Positions 9,568 to 17,370 of a DNA stretch of 64,000 bases are shown piece after piece; position 1 is the first letter of the stretch, and every line of letters starts with the position of its first letter. A program made the translations under genes and the position numbers. This stretch comes from Massilia aurea (lineage in GTDB: Bacteria; Pseudomonadota; Gammaproteobacteria; Burkholderiales; Burkholderiaceae_D), in assembly GCF_024753205.1 (NCBI RefSeq), contig NZ_JANUGZ010000002.1:682001-746000 (forward strand), given 5' to 3'. The notes under the pieces were generated by a model. The model saw nothing but the letters and a program-made list of their open reading frames with translations, made no database searches and had not been told where the DNA came from.

Positions 9568-10520
9568 TGGGTAACATGAACCAACCGCTGGCCGTGGCCA
9601 TCATGGGCCCGACCGCCTCCGGCAAGACCGCAGCCGCCCTGCGCATCGCCCAAACGCGCCCCGTCGAAATCATCTCGGTCGATTCGGCCCTGGTCTATCG
9701 CGAGATGGACATCGGCACCGCCAAGCCCACACCCGATGAACTGGCCGCCGTGCCGCATCACCTGATCGACATCCTCGATCCGCTCGATGCGTATTCGGTC
9801 ATGCAATTCCGCAACGATGCGATCCGGCTGGTGGCCGAGATCACGGCGCGCGGCGCGCTGCCACTGCTCGTCGGCGGCACGATGATGTATTTCAAGGGCT
9901 TGGTCGAGGGGCTGGACGATCTACCCACCGCCGACGTGGCGCTGCGCGCTGCGCTCGACGCCGAAGCGGCCCGCATCGGCTGGCCCGGCATGCACGACAA
10001 GCTGCGCGCGCTCGACCCCATCACCGCCGACCGGCTGGCACCGAACGACGCCCAGCGCATCAACCGCGCGCTGGAAATCATCGAACTGACCGGCAAGCCG
10101 ATGTCGGCGCTGCTGGCGCTGCGCACCAGGCCCGTGCTGCCGTTCAGGCTCGTCTCGTTCGGTCTGGAGACCGATGACCGCGCGGTACTACACAAGCGCA
10201 TCGTGCAGCGTTTCGACGCAATGCTGGGCACGCGCGACGACAGCGGGCTGGTGGCAGAAGTCGCGCGGCTGCGTGCACGGGGCGACCTGTCGCCGCTGCT
10301 GCCGTCGATCCGCTGCGTGGGCTATCGCCAGGCCTGGGATTACCTTGACGGGCGCATCGACCGCGCCACGCTGCGCGAGACGGGCATCATCGCCACGCGC
10401 CAGCTGGCCAAGCGCCAGATCACGTGGCTGCGCGCGATGCCGGACCGGATCGTCATCGATTGCCTGGGGCCGGATCCGGCCGGCGCGATGCTGGCGCACC
10501 TTGCGCTGTTGGAAAAATGA
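9564..10520 (+). CDS. miaA: tRNA dimethylallyltransferase
   Basis: MiaA transfers a dimethylallyl group to A37 of tRNAs that read codons beginning with U; MiaB, encoded at 23.5 kb, later methylthiolates the same base. The P-loop GPTASGKT lies near the N-terminus, followed by the substrate-contact motif [37 protein letters not shown] and the C-terminal [12 protein letters not shown]. Three in-frame ATGs (9564, 9567, 9576) are possible; 9564 overlaps the mutL stop as ATGA and is listed, but 9576 (MNQPLAV) also fits family lengths. The protein has 318 residues from the first ATG. Confidence 0.95.
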   Translation: MMGNMNQPLAVAIMGPTASGKTAAALRIAQTRPVEIISVDSALVYREMDIGTAKPTPDELAAVPHHLIDILDPLDAYSVMQFRNDAIRLVAEITARGALPLLVGGTMMYFKGLVEGLDDLPTADVALRAALDAEAARIGWPGMHDKLRALDPITADRLAPNDAQRINRALEIIELTGKPMSALLALRTRPVLPFRLVSFGLETDDRAVLHKRIVQRFDAMLGTRDDSGLVAEVARLRARGDLSPLLPSIRCVGYRQAWDYLDGRIDRATLRETGIIATRQLAKRQITWLRAMPDRIVIDCLGPDPAGAMLAHLALLEK

Positions 10521-10561
10521 CATGTGCGGCGACTATTTGTGACCCACACGCACCAGCGATC

Positions 10562-10590
10562 TTGACAGCCATCCACTCACGCCGGATAAT
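10562..10590 (+). promoter_or_regulatory. Sigma-70 promoter of the tRNA-Met pair
   Basis: Consensus -35 TTGACA (10562-10567) is separated by exactly 17 bases from GATAAT (10585-10590), a five-of-six match to the -10 consensus. The expected start of transcription is about 10597, just before the first tRNA at 10603. No comparable promoter precedes the second tRNA, which suggests a shared precursor. Confidence 0.75.
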
Positions 10591-10602
10591 ACTTGCCGTT
10601 GC

Positions 10603-10679
10603 GGTGATATAGCTCAGTTGGTTAGAGCACAGCACTCATAATGCTGGGGTCGGTGGTTCAAGTCCACCTATCACCACCA
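10603..10679 (+). tRNA. tRNA-Met (anticodon CAU), first copy
   Basis: The 77 bases fold as a complete cloverleaf: acceptor stem GGTGATA/TATCACC, D arm GCTCAGTTGGTTAGAGC, anticodon stem CAGCA/TGCTG around loop CTCATAA, five-base variable region GGGTC, T arm GGTGG-TTCAAGT-CCACC, and an encoded CCA end. Anticodon CAU is shared by elongator Met, initiator Met and lysidine-modified Ile2. The A-U 5'-side pairings and an ordinary D arm exclude initiator. The anticodon arm resembles elongator Met more than Ile2, whose acceptor stem in E. coli has C at positions 4 and 5, absent here. Confidence 0.9.
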
Positions 10680-10692
10680 AAGATTTCAGGCG

Positions 10693-10723
10693 ATGGCCTG
10701 GCTCCAACGAGTCAGGCCATTTT
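10693..10723 (+). terminator. Hairpin between the two tRNA genes
   Basis: ATGGCCTG at 10693-10700 pairs perfectly with CAGGCCAT at 10713-10720; the stem extends inward with one mismatch, leaving a short CCAACG-type loop, and is followed by TTTGCTTTT. It could act as a partial terminator or as a processing hairpin in a two-tRNA transcript. Confidence 0.5.
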
Positions 10724-10738
10724 GCTTTTGCCCGTTCC

Positions 10739-10815
10739 GGTGATATAGCTCAGTTGGTTAGAGCACAGCACTCATAATGCTGGGGTCGGTGGTTCAAGTC
10801 CACCTATCACCACCA
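10739..10815 (+). tRNA. tRNA-Met (anticodon CAU), second identical copy
   Basis: This 77-base gene is identical over its full length to the copy at 10603, including the encoded CCA, and starts 136 bases after it. The spacer sequences are unrelated to the flanks, so only the tRNA itself is duplicated. It has no promoter of its own that I can see and is followed after about 30 bases by a strong terminator. Confidence 0.9.
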
Positions 10816-10844
10816 AGCTTCACTCTCGCAACAGAGAGCGCCAG

Positions 10845-10881
10845 AAACCGCAGTTTCCACCACGGAGACTGCGGTTTTTTT
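10845..10881 (+). terminator. Rho-independent terminator after the tRNA pair
   Basis: AAACCGCAGT (10845-10854) pairs perfectly with ACTGCGGTTT (10868-10877), a 10-base-pair stem with a 13-base loop, running into a T tract. It closes the tRNA transcription unit and separates it from the polysaccharide genes downstream. Confidence 0.85.
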
Positions 10882-10996
10882 GTGCCCTGCCCGTCCACGG
10901 CACGCAATGCCAGAATTTAGTCCCTGCGAATATATGCTCGGCCTGCACCACCGTGCATAATGAGCCGGATAAATAGAAAAAAAGCGGCTCTATCTT

Positions 10997-12439
10997 ATGG
11001 CGAACATTCGGCGCTCCCTGTTCATCAACTTTTTTACGTCGACTGGCGGAACGATTGTCCAGTTTGCCGTCACACTGTTTCTTGCACGCGTACTGAGCCC
11101 CAGCGATATTGGCATCTATTCGATGACCATCGTATTCATCAATATCGCCCATATTTTTCAGGATTTCGGCGTCGGCAGTTATCTGCAGCGCGAAAAAGAA
11201 CTGACGCCGGAAAAGCTGCGCGCCGCCACGGGCGTGATTTTCACGACCTCGTGGTTGATTGCTGCAGCCATCTATGCCGGCAGCGACTGGTTTGGCGAAT
11301 GGTTCAATGAACCCAAGATGGTGCCCGTGATGAAGGTCCTCGCGATCTGCTTCGTCTTCATCCCGTTTGGCTCGATCACCAATTCTCTGCTGATACGGGA
11401 TTTTGCAGCTGGCAAGCAGGCATGGGTCACGGCAGTGAGTACTGCCACATCGGCAGCCACCTGCATTATTCTTGCTCTCATGGGTTTTGGCGCGCTGAGC
11501 ATGGCGTGGGCCAATCTCGTCAATATCATCACGTGCGCCATTGCGTACATCCCTTTCCGACCCAAATATCTTCCATGGATGCCCTCTTTCCGGCACTGGC
11601 GCGATGTCGTGCATTTCGGGATGAGCTCGCTTCTTACAAATTGCCTCAGCTCGATTAACAATTCGATTCCCGATATCCTTCTCGGAAAACTGGGCAATGC
11701 GACCCTGGTCGGCTTTTTCAGCCGGGCCAATTCGACCGTCACGATTTTTTTCCATATCGCCGGCAGCACGGCAAATTATGGCTCGGTGTCGTACATCGCC
11801 CAGGCGCACCACCGTGGCGAGTCGGTCGGCACCTTGCTGAACAAGGCAACGTCGCTGCTGACCGGCATTGCCTGGACTGCGCTCGGACTGACGTATGTGT
11901 TCGCTGCGGACATCATCACCGTGCTGTATGGCGAAAAATGGCTGCCCTCGGTGCCAGCCATCGACGGCTTGCTGGTGGCCTGCGCCATCGGCACGATCTT
12001 CAATTACTACCCTGCGGCCATGACGGCCATCGGCAGGCCGTTCCTGGCCTCGTTCCCGATCGCGGTCACGCTCGCGTCGCGCGTGGCCTTTGCCTTTGCC
12101 CTGTTCGACGGCAGTATTCGCAGCTTTTCGTGGGTGATTTGCGGCGCGACCATCGTTGCGATGCCCGTGCTGCTGATCCAGCAGCACATCTATTTCCGTC
12201 ACCGGCTGTCGACCATGCTGGTGGCTTTATGGCCCAGCGCTGCCGTTGCGATCATTTGCATGGCAGGCGCCGCGTTGCTCAAAATGGCATTTCCCGCCTC
12301 ATTCACGCCGGTTCTTGTTCTTCTTGCCTCGGCCCTGCCCCTGGCATGCCTCTGGTATCTGTCACTTCGCATCACGGGGCATCCATTAACCCCGGAGATC
12401 GATAAAATGCTGTCCGGGTTACGGACGCGTATTGCATAA
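10997..12439 (+). CDS. Wzx-like polysaccharide flippase (MOP superfamily)
   Basis: A 480-residue integral membrane protein with roughly 12-14 hydrophobic segments spread over the whole length, starting with FINFFTSTGGTIVQFAVTLFLARVLSPSDIGIYSM in pieces typical of the polysaccharide-transporter/WzxC group (short ARVLSPSDIGIYS motif). Such proteins flip lipid-linked oligosaccharides across the inner membrane. Two glycosyltransferase genes follow, consistent with assembly and export of a surface glycan. The base composition of this block is lower in GC than its neighbours, suggesting transfer. The substrate cannot be inferred. The start ATG at 10997 gives the family-typical N-terminus. Confidence 0.85.
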   Translation: MANIRRSLFINFFTSTGGTIVQFAVTLFLARVLSPSDIGIYSMTIVFINIAHIFQDFGVGSYLQREKELTPEKLRAATGVIFTTSWLIAAAIYAGSDWFGEWFNEPKMVPVMKVLAICFVFIPFGSITNSLLIRDFAAGKQAWVTAVSTATSAATCIILALMGFGALSMAWANLVNIITCAIAYIPFRPKYLPWMPSFRHWRDVVHFGMSSLLTNCLSSINNSIPDILLGKLGNATLVGFFSRANSTVTIFFHIAGSTANYGSVSYIAQAHHRGESVGTLLNKATSLLTGIAWTALGLTYVFAADIITVLYGEKWLPSVPAIDGLLVACAIGTIFNYYPAAMTAIGRPFLASFPIAVTLASRVAFAFALFDGSIRSFSWVICGATIVAMPVLLIQQHIYFRHRLSTMLVALWPSAAVAIICMAGAALLKMAFPASFTPVLVLLASALPLACLWYLSLRITGHPLTPEIDKMLSGLRTRIA

Positions 12440-12676
12440 ATACGGGAGAATGCCAAGCTTATTTTCAGGGCATAACGAGTCAGTTGGTTTGCGGCGACAG
12501 CGACTTTATTTTGATCTCGATTGGTTCGTCTCAGCTGATATTATAATAACAATTGTCATTGCTGAAAAAACCTGCCGTTATTTATCTTGGCAGACAATGT
12601 GAATTGTGTATCGTTTTTTGTGCAATTACACATTCCCCTTTTCCTACCAAGTGCCGTCCCGAATTAATTGGCCAGA

Positions 12677-13921
12677 ATGCCAGACCCTAAACATCCGCTG
12701 TCCCAGTACGTTTTTGTCGTATTTGCCGATGATTGGGGCCGGCATCCATCCAGTTGCCAGCATTTATTCCTGAGGATTATTCCGCACGTCCAGGTTATTT
12801 GGGTGAATACCATTGGCCTGCGCACGCCGCGACTCAACCTGCATGATTTCAAAAGGACCGTGCAGGTCATTCGTTCGTGGATTCGTCCCGGTGCGCGATT
12901 AAAGCGGCGCTTGGGAGACCGGGGACGTCGTGCTGCAAATGCCTGCTTGCCGGCAGTGTCCAGGGACGCCGTTTTCCCGTATATCGTCAATCCTGTCATG
13001 TGGCCATCGTTTCAGGGTCCCACATCCACCGCATTGAATCACCACCTTCTCTCGGGCGCTGTGCATGAGGCACTTCGGCATGTGGCGCCAGGCAAGCAAC
13101 CGATCCTGGTAAGTACGTCCCCCATCGTGCCCGGCCTGTTTCGCGATCATATTTTCAGGCGCAAAATCTATTACTGCGTCGACGACTTCACGCACTGGCA
13201 TGGTATCAATGGTCCGGCCATGCAACGCCTGGAGCAGCAAACGCTGGATGCGTGCGATCTGATGATCGCCACGTCCACCTCGATTCTCGAAACCCGGTCC
13301 CCGTTTGCGCACGCGTCGACCCTGCTGACCCATGGCGTGGACCTGGCGCATTTCTCGCGAGCCCTACCCGACCCTGCCAGCCCCCTGGCTGCCCTGCCCC
13401 ATCCGTTGGTGGGCATGTTCGGCGTGTTCGACCAGCGTGTCGACGGCCAGGCGCTCAGGGCTGCCGCGCTCCTGTCACCACAGGCGACCTTCGTCGTGCT
13501 GGGCCCGATTGTGGATCGCGATCCCGGTGAGTTTTTCGATGTGCCCAACCTTCGCTTCTACGGCGCGGTGCCGTATGCCGACTTGCCCGGTCACGTCGCA
13601 CACTTCGACGTGTGCATCCTGCCTTACGTGGTCGACGCGTCGACCTGGAACATCAATCCGCTCAAGCTCAAGGAATACCTGGCCACGGGCAAGCCCGTGA
13701 TCACGTCGCCGCTTCCCGAGGCGATTCGGCTGGCTGCCTACCTGACCCTGGCGGCGTCGGATGCGTTCCCGCAGGCAGTCGCTGCGGCGCTGGCCGCGCT
13801 CGAATCGGGCACGGAAGCGTATCCAAGCGATGCCCGCACCCGCCTCGACGACTTTCTCCAAAGCGAAAGCTGGGAGGCAAAAGCAGACCGTTTCCTGGCC
13901 GATGTCATGGACAATCTTTAA
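12677..13921 (+). CDS. Glycosyltransferase, GT-B fold
   Basis: A 414-residue soluble or membrane-peripheral enzyme without a signal peptide. The N-terminal domain is divergent (VFVVFADDWGRHPSS), with YYCVDDFTHW in the middle, resembling the GT-B family whose members carry DDF-type motifs in that place. The C-terminal half has the nucleotide-sugar-binding features GMFGVFDQRVD, VLGPI, LRFYGAVPYADLPGHVAHFDVCILPY split over two beta-alpha units, then NPLKLKEYLATGKPVI, the usual donor-site Glu region. ATG 12677 is used; a TTG nine bases upstream is an alternative. It lies seven bases before the next glycosyltransferase gene, so both are co-transcribed. Donor and acceptor sugars are unknown. Confidence 0.85.
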   Translation: MPDPKHPLSQYVFVVFADDWGRHPSSCQHLFLRIIPHVQVIWVNTIGLRTPRLNLHDFKRTVQVIRSWIRPGARLKRRLGDRGRRAANACLPAVSRDAVFPYIVNPVMWPSFQGPTSTALNHHLLSGAVHEALRHVAPGKQPILVSTSPIVPGLFRDHIFRRKIYYCVDDFTHWHGINGPAMQRLEQQTLDACDLMIATSTSILETRSPFAHASTLLTHGVDLAHFSRALPDPASPLAALPHPLVGMFGVFDQRVDGQALRAAALLSPQATFVVLGPIVDRDPGEFFDVPNLRFYGAVPYADLPGHVAHFDVCILPYVVDASTWNINPLKLKEYLATGKPVITSPLPEAIRLAAYLTLAASDAFPQAVAAALAALESGTEAYPSDARTRLDDFLQSESWEAKADRFLADVMDNL

Positions 13922-13928
13922 GCATTTT

Positions 13929-15179
13929 ATGACCGACCGCATCCGCATCCTTTGTATCGCAACCATGTTTCCCAATCCACGGATGCCGGTACATGCCCAG
14001 TTCGTCAAGCAACGACTGGACGCGTTGTCGACCAAGGTCGATCTGATCGTGGTCTCGCCCATCCCCTGGTTCCCCGGCGAGCGGTACTTCCCGCGCTATG
14101 CCAACCGCAACCAGATTGCGCCGCAGACCGACGCCAACGCGTACCCGACCTATTTCCCGAAATTCTTCTCGATCCCGGCCGTGCTCAAGCCGCTGGAGGG
14201 AGTCTTTCTGGCCTTCGCGCTGTGGCGGTTCATCGGCTCCCATGGTCTCAAGGGCAAGATCGACGTGCTCGACTGCCACCTGGCGTTTCCGGAAGGATTT
14301 GCGGGCGCCCTGCTGGCCCGCGTCATCGGCAAGCCGTATGTCGTCACCTTGCGCGGCCACGACATCAACGACCTGCCCCGTTTCCCCGTGCGGATCCGGC
14401 AAGTGCTGTACGCGCTGCGCCATAGCGCGCGCTACTTCGGTGTCGCCCGGGCGCTGGTAGACGGCGCCATCCGGCTGGGCGCGCCGCCCGACAAGGGCCA
14501 TGCGTCCACCAATGGCGTGGACACGGCGCGGTTTCGTCCCACGGCAAAGACGGACGCCCGCACGGCGCTGGGCTTGCGCACCGACCGGCGCTACATGCTG
14601 TCGGTATCGCACCTGGTGCCACGCAAGGGCGTGGACATCCTGCTGCGCGCCCACGCCCTGCTGCGCGCCGCGGGGCACACGGACCTGTGCTTCATCGTCG
14701 TCGGGCAAGGCGGCGAGGAAGGCGACTGTGAAGCCGACCTGCGCGCCCTGGCGACCGAACTCGGGATCGCCGAACACGTCGTCTGGGCCGGCGCCGTGCT
14801 GAACACCGACCTGCACGCCTGGTATTCGGCGGCCGACGTGTTTTGCCTGGCCAGCGAAAAGGAAGGCTGGCCCAATGTCGTCCTCGAAGCCATGGCCTGC
14901 GCCACGCCGGTAGTGGCCCACCGCACCTGGGGCGTGCCCGAGATCATCACGGGGCCAGACCTGGGCATCCTGGTCGACGCCCGCGAACCGGCGCCGTTCG
15001 CGCACGCCATCGGTGTCGCGCTGGAGAATGACTGGAACCCGGCGCGGCTACGGGGCTACGCGCTGGAGAACACTTGGGACAAGGTGGCCGACGGGCTGCT
15101 CGCGCACTTCGAGGCGATCGTCAAACCTGCTCAAAAAGCCGGGGTCAGGTCTGACATTCGGACACAAGCTCAGCCGTAG
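13929..15179 (+). CDS. Glycosyltransferase family 4
   Basis: The 416-residue GT-B enzyme has an N-terminal acceptor domain beginning MTDRIRILCIATMFPNPRMP, with VVTLRGHDIND in the middle, and a family-4 donor domain: YMLSVSHLVPRKGVDILL, FIVVGQGG, HVVWAGAV, ADVFCLASEKEGWPNVVLEA (the EX7E motif) and ATPVVA. It probably adds a sugar to a lipid-linked glycan for the nearby flippase. The last 14 or so residues (KAGVRSDIRTQAQP) are encoded by the left arm of a repeat element at 15137-15156, so the C-terminus has been rewritten by a repeat insertion. Start ATG at 13929, seven bases after the preceding stop. Confidence 0.88.
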   Translation: MTDRIRILCIATMFPNPRMPVHAQFVKQRLDALSTKVDLIVVSPIPWFPGERYFPRYANRNQIAPQTDANAYPTYFPKFFSIPAVLKPLEGVFLAFALWRFIGSHGLKGKIDVLDCHLAFPEGFAGALLARVIGKPYVVTLRGHDINDLPRFPVRIRQVLYALRHSARYFGVARALVDGAIRLGAPPDKGHASTNGVDTARFRPTAKTDARTALGLRTDRRYMLSVSHLVPRKGVDILLRAHALLRAAGHTDLCFIVVGQGGEEGDCEADLRALATELGIAEHVVWAGAVLNTDLHAWYSAADVFCLASEKEGWPNVVLEAMACATPVVAHRTWGVPEIITGPDLGILVDAREPAPFAHAIGVALENDWNPARLRGYALENTWDKVADGLLAHFEAIVKPAQKAGVRSDIRTQAQP

Positions 15180-15239
15180 TACCAGTACATTCAAGCTTAC
15201 AGATAAGGCCGTGTCCATTTGTCAGACCTGACCCCGGCT
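15137..15239. repeat. 20-bp perfect inverted repeat overlapping the glycosyltransferase 3' end
   Basis: The 20 bases at 15137-15156 are the exact reverse complement of 15220-15239. Pairing continues inward imperfectly for about 12 more bases (GGACAC against GTGTCC). The left arm lies inside the glycosyltransferase frame; the right arm is past its stop at 15179. This has the look of a small non-autonomous repeat of REP/MITE type. No transposase gene lies beside it. Confidence 0.8.
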
Positions 15240-15293
15240 GTGCCGGCATGGTAGTACCAGAACGTTGAGGCTTGCAGACAAGGCCGTGTCCAT
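15176..15293 (+). repeat. Two 43-bp direct repeat units, 75 bp apart
   Basis: Units 15176-15218 and 15251-15293 both begin GTAGTACCAG and both end AAGGCCGTGTCCAT; they agree at 37 of 43 positions. The right arm of the inverted repeat (15220-15239) falls between them. The block therefore looks like a decayed tandem or nested array of one mobile repeat. Confidence 0.75.
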
Positions 15294-15295
15294 CT

Positions 15296-15337
15296 AACAA
15301 AAAGCCGCTGCATCAAACGACGCAGCGGCTTTTTGTT
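15296..15337. terminator. Strong bidirectional terminator
   Basis: AACAAAAAGCCGCTGC (15296-15311) pairs perfectly with GCAGCGGCTTTTTGTT (15322-15337) around a 10-base loop. The A and T tracts flanking the GC core let it work in both directions: for the plus-strand glycosyltransferase block and for the minus-strand small gene that ends at 15363. Confidence 0.88.
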
Positions 15338-15362
15338 GAGCCGGTACTGCTTTGGCGCGGCA

Positions 15363-15521
15363 TCAATGCTTCTTGCCCCCACCCGAGACCTTGTTCTCGG
15401 TTGCCCAGGCGCGACGCTCTGCTTCCTTCTTCCCGACGCCCTTCTTCTCGTACCCTTCTTCAATATGTTTGACCTGGCGCTTCTGCTTGTCGGTGTACGA
15501 CGATTTATCACCTTGCGGCAT
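15363..15521 (-). CDS. Small conserved charged protein (52 aa)
   Basis: The 52-residue product begins MPQGDKSSYTDKQKRQ, continues with HIEEGYEKKGVGKKEAERR and AWATENKVSGG, and ends in GGKKH. This pattern (PxGDKS-YT-KQ, then GY--KGV---EAERRAWAT-NK--GGGKK) is one I recognise from short proteobacterial proteins of unknown function, sometimes labelled plasmid stabilisation protein without evidence. It is basic and probably helical. AGGAG lies eight bases before the ATG at 15521. The terminator at 15296 follows its stop. The gene stands alone. Confidence 0.8.
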   Translation of the reverse strand: MPQGDKSSYTDKQKRQVKHIEEGYEKKGVGKKEAERRAWATENKVSGGGKKH

Positions 15522-15648
15522 GATGATTCTCCTGTCAGCAAATGCGTTGGCCAGCCGGGATGACCGGCCACGACAGCATCAGCCTACGCCGCTGCGGGTT
15601 CGCGTTTTGTGCGCCAGACCACCGATGCGGGCACTTGCTCAAGCCACC

Positions 15649-15981
15649 TCAGGTCGGCGTACGCCACTCGCCATCGGCCGCATCCTCGTCGAGCGCGAAG
15701 TCCCCGCGCGCCAGCGCCAGCAGCACCTCGTGCGCCGCCTGCACGTGCTCGGCCGGGACCAGGAGCCGCACGCCGCCCAGCGCTGGCGCCAGCAGAAGGT
15801 CGGTCTGCATCAGGTGCGCGTCGGCCAGCATCGCCGGGATGCCCGATGCTTCCAGGCAGCCCTGCGCCAGCGTGGCATCCACGGGAATCATGTAGCGCGC
15901 CACGACGTATAAATCGCGCTCGGGCACGGCTTCGATGTCGGGGTGGGCGGCGAGCCAGTCGTTCAGGGAGAGCGTGTGCAT
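15649..15981 (-). CDS. DUF2007-like small protein
   Basis: The 110-residue product contains VVARYMIPVDATLAQGCLEASG, AHLMQTDLLLAPALGGVRLLV and EHVQAAHEVLLAL in pieces matching the DUF2007 (putative signal-transducing) fold: a short domain that binds or senses an unknown ligand. ATG at 15981 is preceded by AAGGAA at good spacing; the frame is open upstream but that part is inside the DUF445 gene. It starts 14 bases after the DUF445 stop on the same strand, so the two form an operon. The acidic C-terminus (FALDEDAADGEW) is typical of such proteins. Confidence 0.75.
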   Translation of the reverse strand: MHTLSLNDWLAAHPDIEAVPERDLYVVARYMIPVDATLAQGCLEASGIPAMLADAHLMQTDLLLAPALGGVRLLVPAEHVQAAHEVLLALARGDFALDEDAADGEWRTPT

Positions 15982-15995
15982 CCGGGTTCCTTGGC

Positions 15996-17264
15996 TTAGC
16001 GCAGCAGTACGGGAAGGTGCGACAACAGGTACAGGACCACACCGATCATCCCGCCCACGATGGTGCCGTTGATGCGGATGTATTGGAGGTCCTTGCCGAT
16101 ATTGAGTTCGATCTGGGCCGACATCTCGCGGTCGTCCCATTGCTTGACGGTGTCGGCGATGTGGCGCGTGAGGTAGCCTGCAAATTCGGGCGCCACACCG
16201 CGCGCGGCGGCTTCGAGATTGTCTTGCAGCGATTGGCGCAGCTGCGGGTCGTCGCCCAGCGCCTTGCCGATCCAGGCGCCCATGCCGATAATGCGGCGGC
16301 GCATGCTCGAATCGTCGCTGGCAAGATCGCGCTTGAGCCATGCCTTCAGCTCGGCCCACAGCGAACCGACGTAGCTGTTGAACGTGTCGTCTTCGAGCAG
16401 GTAGCGCTTGACGTCGTCGGCCTTGGCGATGAAGTCGGGGTCGGCCTTCATGCGCTCGATGAAATCGGCCACGTACTCGTCGAAACGTTCACGCAGCGGG
16501 TGCGCGGGGTCGGCCGCGACCTTGTTGAGAATCCCCGAGGCCAGGCGCACGGCGATATCGGCACCCTTGCGACCAATCAGTTCGGACGGCAGCATGCGTT
16601 CGACCAGCGCGTAGTCTTCCTTGAGCCAGTCGACGATGCCACCCGCGATGGCGCCCTGGGTCTCGGTATTGTCCAGCAGATGGGCGAGCTGGCGGATGCC
16701 TTCGTCGAGCAGTTGCTGGTGGCGTCGGCCGCGCGTCAGGCTCTCGAGGATGGCGCCGCCGGACTTCGACAAGTCGACGCTCCCGACCATCGTGTGCACC
16801 GCGCGCCGGATGACGTTCTGCACCGGTGCATCCTCGATGAAGTCGAGCATGAAGGTGGCGGCGCGCACCAGGTGCGCGCCCATCAGTTCAGTGTTGGCGG
16901 GCTTGGCCAGCCAGTCGGCCAGCAATTGCACCGGGTCGTGGCGGCGGATCAGCTTGAGAATCGACTCGGTGTCGAGGAATTTTTCACGCACGAACAGCGC
17001 CAGGTTGTCGGCGATCTTGTCCTTGTTACCGGGGATGATGGCGGTGTGGCGCGAGATGATCGGGATCGGGATGCGCCTGAACAGCGCCACCACCGCGAAC
17101 CAGTCGGCCAGCGCGCCGACCATCGCGGCTTCGGAAAACGCGCGCAACAGGCCCGTCCACCAGGTCTGCGGCAGCAGCAGGCTGACCACGAACAGCACGG
17201 CTGCGCCGACGAAGAAGCCGAGGGCGATCAGTTTGGACTTGCGCAGTTCGTCGTGCTTTTGCAT
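15996..17264 (-). CDS. DUF445 family inner-membrane protein
   Basis: A 422-residue protein with two N-terminal hydrophobic segments (LIALGFFVGAAVLFVVSLLL and a second around AMVGALADWFAVVALF), a long amphipathic helical region and a C-terminal hydrophobic anchor (VGGMIGVVLYLLSHLPVLL). The motif ADWFAVVALFR with following IPII-RHTAIIP is the signature of DUF445 (E. coli YjiN type). Function is unknown. It heads a two-gene unit with the DUF2007-like gene. Confidence 0.88.
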   Translation of the reverse strand: MQKHDELRKSKLIALGFFVGAAVLFVVSLLLPQTWWTGLLRAFSEAAMVGALADWFAVVALFRRIPIPIISRHTAIIPGNKDKIADNLALFVREKFLDTESILKLIRRHDPVQLLADWLAKPANTELMGAHLVRAATFMLDFIEDAPVQNVIRRAVHTMVGSVDLSKSGGAILESLTRGRRHQQLLDEGIRQLAHLLDNTETQGAIAGGIVDWLKEDYALVERMLPSELIGRKGADIAVRLASGILNKVAADPAHPLRERFDEYVADFIERMKADPDFIAKADDVKRYLLEDDTFNSYVGSLWAELKAWLKRDLASDDSSMRRRIIGMGAWIGKALGDDPQLRQSLQDNLEAAARGVAPEFAGYLTRHIADTVKQWDDREMSAQIELNIGKDLQYIRINGTIVGGMIGVVLYLLSHLPVLLR

Positions 17265-17370
17265 GCGGGGCAGCCCGGCTGTGGCGATGCTGCCATGCTA
17301 GCCGACTTTGCCCGCGCGTGACGCGCCGGCTGCCCGCGGCGCATCCTTCTTCCAGAGGAAATCAGGCGCC

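Noticed and set aside
10603..10815. Reading the two CAU tRNAs as lysidine-type tRNA-Ile2
   Set aside because: The acceptor stem lacks the C4 and C5 seen in E. coli Ile2 and the anticodon arm resembles elongator Met; a tRNA model search would settle it.
15609..17321. Open frame of 570 codons on the plus strand
   Set aside because: Antisense to the DUF445 and DUF2007-like genes, which have recognisable family motifs.
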